A stretch of 64,000 nucleotides of DNA. Source: Ophiocordyceps camponoti-saundersi (nom. inval.) (Eukaryota > Ascomycota > Sordariomycetes > Hypocreales > Ophiocordycipitaceae). Of the stretch, positions 52,096 to 64,000 are shown one piece after another (the first letter of the stretch is position 1; every line of letters begins with the position of its first letter). The DNA lies in assembly GCA_003339415.1 (NCBI GenBank), contig PDHQ01000080.1, positions 78,802-142,801 of the forward strand. Direction: 5' to 3'. The translations under genes were made by a program, and so were the position numbers. The notes beneath the pieces were generated by a model. The model was not told where the DNA came from. It made no database searches and saw only the letters and a program-made list of their open reading frames with translations.

Positions 52096-53265
52096 AAATA
52101 TTTTACTAATAAATTACTTTAATTAAAACTTAATAATATTTTATAAATTTATTAAGGCTTTCTAAGATTCTTTAATAGCGCCTTAACTTAGCTTTATAAT
52201 AGTAAAATTAGCTTTAATAAGTTTCTTTATATTTATAATATTTTTATAATTATAACTTCTTATTACTTTTATAATAATAAGGAAGATAAAATAGTAGCTT
52301 ATTTTACTTTATATTATAAACTTACCGCTTATAAAAAAACGCTTTTATTTATATTTCTTATAAGTTTTATTTATAATTATAAAAACTTTAATAAAGCTTT
52401 TAAATATAAAGTTATTATAAGCTTTTTTACTTTATAATTTATTTATATATAATATTTTTATTAGTTTAACCTTTTTATATTATTTTATAATATTTTAATA
52501 TATTAAAATAAATAAATATAAAGTTTAAGCGTAAAAGATAATTTTTAATATTCTTACTATATAATTATTATTATTTATTTACCTTATACTTTATTTTTAC
52601 CTCCGCTCCCTATTTTACTTAGCTTTAATTAGCTTACTTAATTTATTTACCTTTTTTCTTACCTTACTTTTTATTTTATTCTCCGCGCTTAATAATATCT
52701 TTAACTTTTATAAGCTTATTTTTTAAGCTATTATTATTACTTTTTACTAAGCGCTTTAACGCTACTAACGTAGACTTTATAAAAGAAAGTTTTAGTATTT
52801 AAATAAGGTTTAGCTTAGGCTTTAGCTTTTTTTTTACCGCTTCTTTTACTTTTATCTCCTTTTCTATTTCTTTATTCTCCTCCGCTTTGCTTATTTTCTC
52901 CGCTTTGCCCGCTTTTTTCTTATTTTCTTTAATTATTATTTATTCTAATTTACTTTTTAATATTAATATAATAAGAATTAGTATTTAGGCCGCCGCTTTA
53001 TCTTTTATTTCTAACTTTTTTTTTAGCTTTAGCTTTTACTTTTTTTTAAGTAATTTAAGTTAAAAATATATTTAAGCTTAAAAATATTTTTTAAAATATA
53101 TTTAAATTAGTTAACTTTAATATAATTTATAATTTTTAATTAATATTATTTTATATTTTGTTAATATTATATTATATATTATATATAAAAAAATAAAAGT
53201 TTTATATTTTTAAATATATTTCTAATTAAAATTTTTATAAAAATTTTATAATAAGGTTTTTCTAA

Positions 53266-53297
<32 letters not shown>

Positions 53298-54451
53298 TAT
53301 TATTATTATAAATACCGCCGCTATTATTATTATTATTTTTCTTACTTTTATTATAAATTTCGCTATTATTATTATAATTATTATTATCTAAGCTAGCGCT
53401 TTTACTTTTACGCTTTTTATTACCGCCTCCGCTTCCTTTTTTATATCTGCTACCGCTATTACCTCCGCTTATAGTTTAATTATTATATTTATTACCGCTA
53501 TTATTATTATTATCGCTCCGCCCCCTTTCTTACCTCTTATTTTACTTATATTAATAATTATCTATTTACTTAATATTTTAAAATAAGCTAATATTAATAT
53601 ATAGGATTTTTAAAAAAAAATATTAATAATTATAATAATAAGAATAATATTAAAGGTAGCTATTTAGGTAACTAATTTTACTAAAGCGCTTACTTAAAGT
53701 ATTATTATTATTATATTAAGTTAAAACTTTAACGCTTTATTTTACTTTTATATATTATATAAATTAATTTAAATTCTTTTTTATTATTTATTATTAGCTA
53801 TATTTAGAAACCTTATTTTACTTTACTTTATTTTATTTTATATTTATTAATAAGCTATTTAGCTATCTTTTTTAACTAATATATTATATTACTTTTATTA
53901 TAATAATATATAACTTTTTTAAATATATTTATAACTTAATTAATATTCTAAGTTTTTATTTTATTTTAATTTTTAGCTTTATTTCCTTTTTAATATTTAT
54001 ATTAAGTTTTAATATAATTAAAATAATTAGCTAATTATAAGCTTATATATTTTATTAACTTTATATATAGCTAATATTATATAATATTACTTATTTTATT
54101 ATTTTTAATATAAAACTTTATAATTTACTAGCTAAGCTATATATATAATATAAAAAATATTATAAAGCTTATTATAAATAATTTTAAATATATTTATTAT
54201 TATTATTTTATTAATATAGCTATATAACTTTTATTATTTTCTTTTTATTTTAAAAATTAAAAAAAAAGTTAAGAAAAAAAGTTAAAAATATATTTTTTTC
54301 TAAAAATAATAAAAAGAAAAAAAAGAAAAAAGGAAAAAGGAGGTAAAAGAGAATAAAATATAGCCCCCTTTTTTTTAATTACTAATAGATAATAAAATAG
54401 CTATTTTACTATTTTACTTTACCCCCTTTTAGGCTTTCTTTTCTTTACCCC

Positions 54452-54532
54452 GCCTTATATTACCTTACTTTATACCGCCCTATACCGCCTTATACCGCCC
54501 TATACCGCTTTACGCTATATTATACCGCCCCG
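54452..54532. repeat. Short degenerate minisatellite with taccgcc core (in repeat X copy B)
   Basis: Homologous to 12,303-12,388. The words tataccgccc/tataccgcct alternate about every 10 bp. Confidence 0.65.
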
Positions 54533-54813
54533 CTTCTCCTTCCGCTCTATATTTTATAAACTTTCTTTTCTTTATATTCCCCTTTTTATTTTACTTTTTT
54601 ATATTATTTAAGATTACCCTTAGGTAATAAGCTTATTATATTATACTATTATTAGCTATTATTATATTTTTATATAAGCGTATAGTAAGCTTTTTTTTTT
54701 ATAGTTAGGGGGTTTTATTTTATTTTAAGGGATTTTTCTTACTTAATATATTATAGAAGCTTTAGATATTATAAAGGCCCTTAATATATAAATAATAAAT
54801 AAATAAATATACT

Positions 54814-55260
54814 AAACTTAAAAGAAAATAATAATAAATAGGAAATTAAAAAAGTTAAAAAATAAAAAATATTAAATAGTAAAGTTTATTTCCTAGTTTA
54901 GTAAAAAAGATAGTTATTAAAATAAAACTAATAAGTTAATATAAATAATATAGTAAATATATTATAACTTATTAATAAATTCTAAAAGTTAATAAAAAGA
55001 TATAAAAAAGTATAATTTCTATAACTTATAGACTTATTTTAATTATATAATTATATAATTATATTTTTATTAATCTTATAACTTTACGCTTATTAAGCCT
55101 TTTTATTTCTTGCTAAATAATAAAATTAATAAGTATCTTTATCCTCTTTATTTTTATCCTTTTAAACTCTCTTTTTAGCTAACCTTTAATTCGCCCCTAA
55201 CTTCGCCTTAATTTAAGTTTTATACTCTATTTTTTCGGTAGTATTACCGTATATATACCT
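54814..55260. other. Transition zone between RIP block and gene
   Basis: AT-rich DNA beyond the right end of repeat X, still nearly devoid of CA/TG and without an open frame. It may be RIP-altered former intergenic or promoter DNA of the downstream gene, or another transposon remnant. Confidence 0.5.
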
Positions 55261-55363
55261 TTGTTCACCCTCTATTCGTAGCCCCACTTAACGCGCGAAG
55301 GTAAGTAGAAATAGAATTAAGCTTAATCCCGACTCTGTACCCCAAACCCAGTTTTTCATCAAA
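55245..55363 (+). promoter_or_regulatory. Putative core promoter and 5' leader of the IRA gene
   Basis: A TATA-like tatatata lies at about 55,250-55,257, some 105 bp before the proposed start codon, and the composition becomes normal from about 55,261. No other motif is evident. The short distance to the RIP block means any distal promoter must lie in mutated DNA. The assignment rests on position only. Confidence 0.3.
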
Positions 55364-58300
55364 ATGGAATATCACAGCATCGTCGGTTGCCTTATCGATC
55401 GAATCGCTGCAAAGGCAAGTATCAAGCTTGTTTAAAGACGCGCTGTCTTGACTGAGATGGCTTTGATAACCGATTATGATTATGATCACGCAGCTACCGC
55501 ACCGCACGGGAAGAACTGCCCTCGCAATGGAGGAAGACGAGAAGTTATCTGCAACGCAAGCCGCATTAGTTAATCTCAGTTCCGCGGCATTTGCTGTAAT
55601 CGCCGAGGCCCTCGTGGAATTACTTGAGAGTTTATCAACCCCGCTCCTTAACAGTGCACGGCACTCGGCACATGTTCAGCTGTCGAAACAATACATCGTC
55701 GGATTGCTAGCTCACTGCTGTTCCTTCAACTGGTACTCTGTCTCGCGTATGCATGATTCGGACGTGACCAACTCCCTGACTCCATCACCACTTAGCGAAC
55801 ACATTGTCAACCGCTTATTCGATGTCCTGAAGCAGTTGCTTGAGCCAGTAGCTGAAACCCCTCCAGCTATACTATATGCTCTTCTTGTCCAATCCTTGGG
55901 TCACGATGTCATGGAACCCCAGATATTTTCGTCCTCCAGGAGAACTAACCATCATTTCGCAACTCTGATCACCGGGGCACGTCTTGCCGATGTGGCCGCC
56001 ACCATCACCGTGATGCAGTACATAACAGCGACGAGTTGGTCTTCTTCGTTTACCTATGCTAGAAACATTATAGTCAGTTCCTGTCACAACTCATCCGTCG
56101 ACACACCCTCTGGATTTGCGCTTCCATTCCAATCTCCTGAACTTTTAGCGACCTTTATTTCACGGGGATTGGCCTTCTTCTGGGTCGATGGTCCGAAGCT
56201 CTGCTTGCTTATGCAAGAAATTTGCAGCAACTACCAACATATGGATGAGAGATGCCAGAATGCCGTCGCCGTCGCCTTGCCTCTTTTAGTAATGGGCTGG
56301 GTCGAACGCTGCCCCAGCCAATTTACAAGACTTCACTTGTTGCAAAAGAGTTTACACTGCGACATTGAAGTGTTGTTCAATGCGACTCAAATCGAGCTCG
56401 GCAAAGAGACGAAAAGACCTGGGCTGTGTACAATGCAGCTTGGTCTCGCTCTCTTGCTACCTGATATCTTCGAAGCTGCCAGCAGCTCAGGGGATGCGGC
56501 TAACATAGCCCAAAGAAAACAATTCCTGGATGGACTGCGGAGAGATATGATAAATGGAAACGAAGAGGCTACTCACTGCGCCGTTCTCTTACTGCATGTC
56601 GCTCGGCACTTCAAAGCGTCGTCTGTGCTCGTTGATTTTGCAACGAACGCAATGGTCGACGTCGGAACCGTCATTTTTCAGCAGCCCTCACTTGATATGC
56701 CTTATTGCCAGGAAGTCGTCATTGGCGCTTTCGTTAGCCTCGCTCAGCTGAACATGTTTAGCTGCATTGATTCGATCTTTGAAATATGTTCTAAGCCACG
56801 TGCGCCGGACACGCTTAGGATTGCTGTGGTACTCGCGTGCTTGTATCTGGCAGAGGAAACAACGTTTGAAGATCATGATGTTCTTTTTCATTCTGCTATG
56901 CCATTCATGCAATCCCAATTTGAGGTGTGTCATGCCACCTGTATTTCTCGCGCCCAGCCTACGCATGCGGCGAAAAAGGTCACTAATCGCGATCGAAGCT
57001 TAGCTTTGGCAAGCGAATGGTTCCCTTGCACAGGGAGGGTCGCAACGAAATGAAGTTGAATTAACACGCGCAATCCTAAACTTTTTACTCTCGTGCCCCA
57101 AGGTCTTGACGGACGAGGTAGCCCACGATTCTTCTGGGAAGGGATTTCTGCAACCTTTCCTCATATGTGTTATCTCAACTGACTCGCAGGTACGAAGGCT
57201 GGCCACCGAAATAATTGCAAAGCTCTGTGCAGAAAATACAGAAGAGTCAAGAGTTCCACAGGCGGCTCGCTTCCCACTTGCACGCAACATACTAGACGAT
57301 CTGTGGAGACAAAGGCAAGCGCAGAAAGCGATGGCTTTCTTTTGTCCAATGCTGAACAATGATAGTTCCGAGATTGTGCTTGACATTTGTGGGCGAATAC
57401 GGAAGCAAAGACAAACGTCCGAGATTCAAATACTGCGAGACTTCCTTGCTGCCCGTCTTGTTTTGGCTCGAGCCCTACCGGTTTGTCGACTGTTCACTTC
57501 TACCAGCTCGATGCTAACTGTACCTCTGTGCACTCAGCAGCCCCGGAACAAACTCGAAGACGCTCCATGTGTCATGGATGTGTCGTCGATGCTTGAAACT
57601 ACCCTTCTGACTTCACTTTGTACTGCGGATATAGATGTTTGCCAGGCAGTGATGTCTTGTATAAACGTCTTACTGGAAGAAGAATCGACCTTCGCCAATC
57701 ACGCCGACCATAGGGAATATGTCCACACCTTGTGGTGCAATAAGGCTTTTTACAAGGAACTGGCTTCCCCTTCTTTCCGCTTTACGGGATTAGTTGCCTT
57801 CCAGAAGAGAATGCATAGTCTTCTCTCCAGGATGCGTTCTCCGACTGTCGGAATACTCGCAGCTTGGGTGGAGGCGTTTGAGAGATGGATCTGCCTCGCC
57901 CAGCGTATATCAGCTACATCAACCACGAACGCGATTGATGAGAAATTGCTTCGGGAATGGAGAAATTGCTCCGGATTTCTAGCGTCGTTGAGTGGTATAT
58001 GCACAGCGGGTAAGGGGGAGGCAGTGGAAGAATTACCCGATGGCAATTATCCATGGATTGATCGTATTCACTCGGAACGGTTCGAGGAGCCACTTTTAAC
58101 GATCTTCCTCAAGGTTAGCGTCCAGCTACTGGGATGTTCAATTGTGGAAGTTCGCGAAAGTATGCGAGACGTCCTATCTAATGAGATTTCCTCCACGCTC
58201 CACTCCTCGTTATTACAAGCTCTAGAGTCAGAATTCGGGGCTTTTTTTGCGCGAATTGATATACTGCCCGATAAGGAAGTGCGCAGTGGAGCGATCTTTA

Positions 58301-61300
58301 TTGAGCAGGCCGCTCCTCTTCTAAAAACAATAATTGAGGGCGCTTCGGATTTCGGGGGAATAATGGCCGTAGACCTTGGCCTGACCGCTATTAAACTTGC
58401 CAGGTTTCTCGACTCTGCGCCGGACGAGGCGAACACAATCAGGGCGAAGATCAGAGTGTGCAACATGTATGAGGCAGTATCCAAACGACAGAACCACATG
58501 AATTTGCGAGATGATATACGCTGCAGAAACCAAATTCTGGAATGCATCTTTGCGTGGACGACTCGGCCACAACGTTTGACACAATGCCACGGCCTGCCGG
58601 ATGTTAATCAACACATCCGCAAAGATTTAGAAAAGGCTTGTCTAAGTTGTTTCGCTCATCTCACGTTCCGATTGCCACTGCAGCCACGTGGTCTTTGCGA
58701 GACAGGGATGAGCAATCGAAGGTCACAGATGTTTCTTGATTACTTCAGTTGGTTTTTATATGCGTTCCGCGATCAGACTCACCAGCCAGGAAAAGCAATG
58801 CCTCTTGTTGGTCCAGATGCTCGCGGCGAGGTGGTCTCCGACTGCAGATTGCTTATTACCATTTTGTCGAACCTGCTAAGCGCGAATATTGATGTCGGGT
58901 TGAGGCAGTGTTTAACTTTTGGTTATCATGAAGATGTCGAGATCCGCATTGGTATCGTTACGGTTCTCTACGACATTCTGGTTCAAGGAACGGAATTTAG
59001 ACTTCTCTCGGATTCAGCTCTTAGCGAGAAATATGGCGATTTGGTGAATGTTCGCTTGCACTCTGTTTATGAAAAACTACCTCACTTGGCTCACGGGTGC
59101 GCAGGTGCTGACGACAGACGAGTCGGTCCCTATATTAATGAGTGCTGTCTGTCCCGCGTCTGAAGTTGACGAGCTCACTATGTGCCTGTTGATCATCTTT
59201 GAAGGGCGTGGAATGCTATATAACTTATTCGAGGTTCTTCTAAGGCAGGAAATCGACCAAACCGGTAGGGTTTCCGCATCCTGTCTGCAATTGCTGTCTG
59301 GGCCCTTGCACTAATATTTCCAGAAAACGAAACGCAAATCCTGCGAAGGACATGCGTTGTGACGAAGTTGCTCTCGGTTTTTGCTAAGTGGAAGGGTCAC
59401 ACGTATCTTCGATCCACCCTTCAGACGTTACTGGAAAGACTAATGTTAACATCTCACAATCTTAATTTTGAGCTTGATCCCGCACGGGTTGGGAACGAGG
59501 AACAATTACGCGGCAACATGACCCAGCTTCAACTTATTGCTAAGATGTTTGTGGATGATATTTGTGCTTCATCTGAGAATGTGCCGTCATCATTTCGAAA
59601 GATTTGCAGTATTGTAAGTTAATATCAAGATCTGGAGCCGCTTCAATTTCCTCGTAACATAACATGTTTCAACAGATTACGAAAATCGTATCGTCCCGGT
59701 TTCCAAACGCGAAATACACCGCTGTAGGAGCTTTCGTGTTTCTCCGCTTTATTTGTCCGGCTATTGTTGCGCCAGAGTCAGAGCGGCTCGTGTCGAGCAT
59801 GCCCACCAAAGAGATGCGTCGTGGGCTTTTGCTAATCGCTAAGATTATTCAAAATCTCGCGAACAATGTCCTCTTCGGGACCAAAGAACCATACATGTTC
59901 CCACTTAACCCGTTTCTTATCCAAAATATTCATCTGATTACTGGTTTTCTGCGAGAGATTACAGTAAGTAATACGGCTAATAAGTCCTCGCTCCTGGTGT
60001 TAAGTCTCTGTGCAGGTTCTTCATGACGATATAGGAACTGTTTCGAATTCAGAATTGCTTGATTTTGGATCTTGCATTATACTCCATCGCTTCCTGTACG
60101 ACAACTGGGATCCGATCCGCCAATGTCTGGGTTATGAAGACGAAATGAGACGGCCTGCAGAACCATCGCACGCGACATCTTCCTCGAAACCACTGCTGTT
60201 ACTAATCTCGAAACTGGGGCCACCGCCGCTCGCTATTTCGTGGAACCGACCGCAGATCGTCTTCAACCCGCCACCGTTATACTCGAGATTCCAGAATTTT
60301 ATGCTCAGGAATGCGTTCAAAGGCGCAGAATCATTTATAACTTCTCGGGCAGTTTATGACGGGGGAGAGAGCAAGGTGAGTTGCGAAGTGGTAATTCAAA
60401 CGGATGAGTCAGAGACTAGGCAGGTCTGAGAGGGACACAGTAAGAAAGTGCACAGAAAGTATATGGATATCTGACTACTTGCTAGGATGGACTCTCGATA
60501 GTCTGTATTATTCTGCGACATATTGAGGACGATAGAATCGATTACAACACGCTGCTATACTGCTATCTTAAGGTATGTGACTAAGCTAGTGACCGAGAGT
60601 GCCAACAATCTTCCGTCTAGCGTCCTTCGCTCCCGAAAGTCCGATAATCAGGAGCTGCGTTTTATTTGTGAATACTATGGGAATAAGAATACTTTCAGCT
60701 TATTTATTGTGCTAGATTGCAAGTCGACTATGGCATGAGCCATTTGGCATATTTGTGGATGCAACCTATTACAAAGGGCGGGACGAGCCTTCAAACGGGG
60801 TTTTCACCATGCTTGAACTTGTAGCACCTGCTGAGCTGCCGTCGAGTCTGTCCAGGATATACGTTTACAACATGAACAGCGCGATCAGGTAACCAATACG
60901 CAGCTGGTGCCTCGGTTAAAATGCACCTGCTTACATTTTATAGGAGATACTTAAGGGGATTACTGAGGTTCTCGAGAAGAAGTGGGAAGAGCGTGTTTCG
61001 TCCAGAACACGCTGACTATCATTTCATTAGCAATCTTTCCGAATTGCGCGCACACTTTAATTCGAAGCAGCTGCACTTGCCCGTGGAGACCGCCAGCATT
61101 GTAAAGGATACACGCCACGTTTTCCGGCCTGTAACTCGACTGTCTAAGTCCAAGGGCATGATTGATGTTGTTATTCACGTTGGAAATCAATTTCTTAGGA
61201 TAGCAACCGTTAAGAAGCAAGAACTTCTACCAGGACTCGACATAAGCAGCGTCGTGACCGATATCTTCCGCTTGCGCGAAGTGGAAGAAGTTGCGACAAC

Positions 61301-63879
61301 CGCTGAAGGGGCAGACGAGCCTACTTTTGGCATCCGAATTGATGGAGGCAAACTAGTTATGTGCTTCACAAGCCCCGTGAGGTCTGATATTATCCAGAGC
61401 ATAAGAAGGGCCAAGAGCTGCGGTGGGAAGGACGACATGTCCCAGAGGTCTTTGGACAAACTAGTACGCCCACAAGACGTCCCGGGAACGATACTCAACC
61501 TTGCACTCATCAATCTTCGGAGCCCGCATCACGTTCTCCGCCGCTCCTCGTATGATTTGTTGGGTGCACTTTGCCGCGCCTTCAAGTTCAGCGCTGGAGC
61601 AAGACTGATCTGTACTAAGCGTAAGTGCCAAATACCCGCCAATTCCATAGGTTGCTGGCTCTCTACACCGACACCCTAGTTAATAGTCTTGGTTCATTCA
61701 GACTTGTCAATTCCTATGGATCCTACCCGATTCGTCGTTAACGTTAGCAAGAGGCTGGCCCGCACTGAACCCCACTTGACAGCAGACTTTTTGACAGAAT
61801 TCCTGGTCAGCTGGGGTAGCCTTCCCAAGGAGCAGAAAACTGTATCATTGGAGTGCCTGAGTCCTTGGCTTTCTAATTTGCGGACCAACGTCTTAACTCA
61901 CGAGGTAGATGGGGATAGGGGTCGAGAGAAAGTTGCCCGTCTACTTCGACAGGTAATCGAACTGGTCCTAGATCATAGCTTGCACCATACCCTGCAACAT
62001 TTCGTCTGGCCCATAATTGCTCGGGATGAGCTGATCCTGGAAATTTTCCTCGATGAGCTCATCAAGGCCAATGTCGGCTCCAGCTCCCCTGACGTCGGTA
62101 ACGACGACTCGTGCCCCATGTCGTCTATTGTAATCAGCATCGGCACCGTCAGTCTACAGGGCAAGCTGATATCGCGGCTGTGGAAGGCTGTCAACCGCTC
62201 ATCGCTAAGACTAACAAGACAGCTACCGGGCAATGCTGCGTGGAAAGAAGTGCGCGTCTTACTTCGATTCTGCCTTGCCCTTGCTTTCGACAATGGCGGA
62301 CAGTCTCAGATGTTTCTACCGGAAGTTTTTCATCTGGTAACGATACTTTCTCACACCGGCGGACAAGACACTCGACTGCTTGTTCATAGGTTTTTAGTCA
62401 ACACACTCCATGCAATCGCCTCCTCGTTCACCCTGCAGGATGCAGAATTATCGAAGCTTCTCGTCAGCGTCGACTTACTCCTCGATGTCCGCGAAAATCA
62501 TGCAGTGTCGAAGGATCACGGGGGTCGCTGTCCAGTCTTCACGCAAGATTCATTGTCTTCATTAGCAGCAACGCAGAGTTTGGTAAGGCTCTTGATGGAC
62601 ACGTGTGTTGTGGCAGCACCTTCGGTCGACATGGCCAATGCCTGGCGTGCCCGATGGATGAGTCTTGTCACGAGTACAGCATTTCAGAAAAACCCTGCAA
62701 TCCAACCTAGGGCTTTTACAGCAATGGGCTACCTGACCTGCGACGAAGTTGATGACGATCTTTTGTATCAGGTTCTCGTGGCTCTACGGAACAGTCTTTT
62801 TCGGTTGGCAGACAACGGAGATGGTGAATTGCTGCTGGCTATAGTCGCATCACTATCCAGGATGGTAGCGAATCTACATTGCTCCAGATACGACGTCCAA
62901 TTATTTTGGCTGGCCATATACCTCGTGCAGTTGCTTCCCCTAGGACTATTTAACTGCATTGGCCGCCTCCTTGAAGCAACCATGAACAATATTGCAGTTA
63001 AAGGAAATATCACAGGTGAGAAACTGGTTACATTGCTGATGCAGAGCCGCATCCAGCTGGCAGATGCCGGCCAGAAATTAGACGATGCGTATGGTGTTCA
63101 TTTCACCGAGGAAAACTTTCACTTCGCTGTGTGTGCTGCTTTAGTTCGGGGGTTTAAGGATTCTACTACAAGGACCACCGCAGTCCGCGTTTTTTCATCC
63201 TTCATGAAGGCGACTATCCAGACTGTCGATTGTCCGGACACAAGTTCGGGATGTGTTGCGTATGGCACTCCATATTTGGCTTTGACACTGGCTAGATGTG
63301 GGAGCAAGGAACTAGACGGCCTTGGCTGGACTAAAGATTTACCAGATGGCATCTCGAGCCTCGTTGCCTCCCGAGGGATGACCAACATGGCCAGCCCAGG
63401 GGATCGAGATCTGCTACTGATGGCAGTAATTGAGCTCTTGGATTTCCAATATCTGGAACACGAAGCTCAGACACGTACACTTCGATGGATGGCTCAGCTT
63501 TCAAAGAGTCGCTCGAGTGTCTTTCTAACGCTGTGAGTAAATTCATCCTCTCAGATTGGATGGCGCTATCGACAAATGATGAAGATCTCTGACTATCTAT
63601 CACCCAAACAGCTGTGGAGTCATACCACAAGTAATTGAGAGCGTGCTTCTCCATAGCCAAGACTCGGAAGCACTTGATGCTGCATATTCATTGCTTCGCG
63701 TCGTCTCACTGAAGAGTCAATATTCGGCTGCACTAGCTTCCTCGCTGCCTCTTACAGTTGCGCTGGCTGAATCCGGATTACGTGGACTCTCCAGACACTT
63801 TTTCTTAGCACCTTTAGACACAGTATCTGAAGCTTATATTAAATTAACTGCACAGCTTATAGAATTAAGTATAAAATAA
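55364..63879 (+). CDS. IRA: Neurofibromin/IRA-type Ras GTPase-activating protein (12 exons)
   Basis: Accelerates GTP hydrolysis on Ras and so damps Ras/cAMP signalling; family members act at cytoplasmic membranes. Exons: 55,364-55,414, 55,494-56,924, 57,004-59,043, 59,105-59,264, 59,324-59,613, 59,676-59,963, 60,016-60,375, 60,486-60,572, 60,716-60,888, 60,944-61,620, 61,702-63,532, 63,612-63,879. All phases agree, giving 2,551 aa. The RasGAP domain (about 1,175-1,440) has arginine finger candidate R1235 (LRRTCVVTK) and FLRFICPAIVAPE at 1346-1358; the neurofibromin-type Sec14/PH module (about 1,541-1,750) and the conserved RPQDVPGTILNLALINL follow. The long N- and C-terminal parts look helical. 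The start ATG (context tcaaaATGg) was chosen because exon 1 joins in frame to LPHRTG, as I recall for fungal homologues. Yeast Ira1/2 (about 3,080-3,090 aa) and human neurofibromin (about 2,820-2,840) are longer. The last codons are AT-rich and run into a microsatellite, so the C-terminus may be lost. Splice sites are inferred by eye. Confidence 0.88.
55415..55493 (+). other. Intron 1 with GC-AG splice sites
   Basis: The donor reads AAG|GCAAGT and the acceptor cacGCAG|CTACCG; 79 nt, phase 0. AG|GCAAGT is the typical context of GC-AG introns, which need strong pairing elsewhere in the donor. The alternative is translation from ATG 55,476 with no first exon, which would replace the 17-residue exon 1 by a short MIMITQ start. 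Confidence 0.65.
59105..60100 (+). other. RasGAP catalytic region of the IRA gene (exons 4-7)
   Basis: Spans the CPASEVDELT segment, the arginine-finger loop (ILRRTCVVTKLLSVF, 59,333-59,380) and the FLR motif (about 59,739-59,780), followed by MRRGLLLIAKIIQNLANNVL. These are the main conserved blocks of neurofibromin-type GAP domains. Introns of 59, 62 and 52 nt with GTAGGG/GTAAGT donors interrupt it. Catalytic residues are intact, so the domain is predicted to be active. Confidence 0.85.
60486..61620 (+). other. Sec14-like/PH-like region of the IRA gene (exons 8-10)
   Basis: Reads DGLSIVCIILRHI, then IASRLWHEPFGIFVDAT and RIYVYNMNSAIR. This parallels the Sec14-like lipid-binding module and adjoining PH-like fold of human neurofibromin (YHVLL...VDLT...VYIYNCNSWVRE). 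The segment VRPQDVPGTILNLALINL follows at about 61,465-61,520. Intron 7 (60,573-60,715) is the longest at 143 nt. Confidence 0.75.
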
Positions 63880-64000
63880 AATAAATAAAATAAATAAAAT
63901 AAATAAAATAAATAAAATAAATAAAATAAATAAAATAAATAAAATAAATAAAATAAATAAAATAAATAAAATAAATAAAATAAATAAAATAAATAAAATA
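63868..64000. repeat. (TAAAATAAA)n 9-bp microsatellite at window end
   Basis: Perfect alternation of taaaa and taaa to the last base of the window. It begins inside the last codons of the IRA reading frame and supplies the stop codon (63,877-63,879). Confidence 0.95.

Larger units (their letters stand above)
43262..54813. repeat. Dispersed repeat family X, copy B (interrupted by copia)
   Basis: Collinear with copy A at 1-12,653. It lacks copy A's insertions (empty sites near 44,315-44,345 and 52,690-52,715) but carries the minus-strand copia at 45,902-52,095. Net length is about 5.35 kb. The right end (aaataaatatact at 54,800-54,813) coincides with copy A's right end at 12,640-12,653. It is generally more eroded to A/T than copy A. 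Confidence 0.75.

Noticed and set aside
55265..55507. 80-codon minus-strand frame at the gene start
   Set aside because: Antisense shadow of exon 1 and its intron, with no independent support.
60573..60715. Possible coding sequence inside intron 7
   Set aside because: An open stretch exists, but recalled family members join CYLK directly to IASRLWHEPF. The GTATGT donor and GCTAG acceptor give that junction, so the interval is treated as an intron.

Overview
The window is a filamentous ascomycete (Pezizomycotina-type) chromosome segment with two sharply different halves. Positions 1 to about 55,260 are extremely AT-rich, have stop codons in every frame, and almost completely lack the dinucleotides CA and TG, while CC, CT and even CG/GC clusters survive. 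That is the signature of CpA-to-TpA mutation by repeat-induced point mutation (RIP). From about 55,260 to 63,870 the composition switches within roughly 100 bp to ordinary base usage, and one intact, intron-rich gene fills the space. The window ends in a 9-bp AT microsatellite.

The AT-rich half is a graveyard of nested transposable elements whose limits can still be read from terminal repeats, target-site duplications (TSDs) and empty sites. Repeat family 'X' occurs twice in the same orientation (1-12,653, running off the left edge, and 43,262-54,813). Copy A is split by a 6.7-kb element (1,081-7,785; TSD ataaggt) and by a 301-bp solo LTR (9,973-10,273; TSD ctaac). Copy B is split by a complete minus-strand Ty1/copia element (45,902-52,095; TSD aaata). 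A plus-strand copy of the same copia family lies at 32,944-39,032 (TSD gtatt), and a complete Ty3/gypsy chromovirus at 19,998-30,162 (TSD aaagg). A 1.87-kb family 'W' (30,319-32,190 and 39,146-41,022) has long TSDs of 19 and 13 bp, suggesting a non-LTR mechanism. A further family 'Y' is present as an inverted pair (12,653-13,440 and 41,340-42,140). No element keeps an open reading frame, but stop-riddled gag, protease, integrase, reverse transcriptase, RNase H and chromodomain relics are recognisable.

A few short stretches are rich in CA/TG compared with their surroundings and probably arrived after, or escaped, most RIP: the solo LTR, a 99-bp hairpin-containing insertion inside the minus-strand copia (49,998-50,096), and a segment near 16,310-16,880 between two ~170-bp direct repeats.

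The single host gene (55,364-63,879, plus strand) is a neurofibromin/IRA-type Ras GTPase-activating protein. I resolve 12 exons and 11 introns giving 2,551 codons, with the arginine finger, the FLR motif and the neurofibromin-type Sec14/PH module. Its first intron appears to use a GC-AG splice pair, its start codon lies only about 100 bp from the RIP-degraded block, and its 3' end runs straight into the microsatellite, so the natural C-terminus may be missing. I saw no tRNA, rRNA, CRISPR or other host gene. I found no clear sign of an undescribed biological system; the most unusual items are the W family, the extra 2.8 kb in the chromovirus, the late small insertions, and the setting of the IRA gene.
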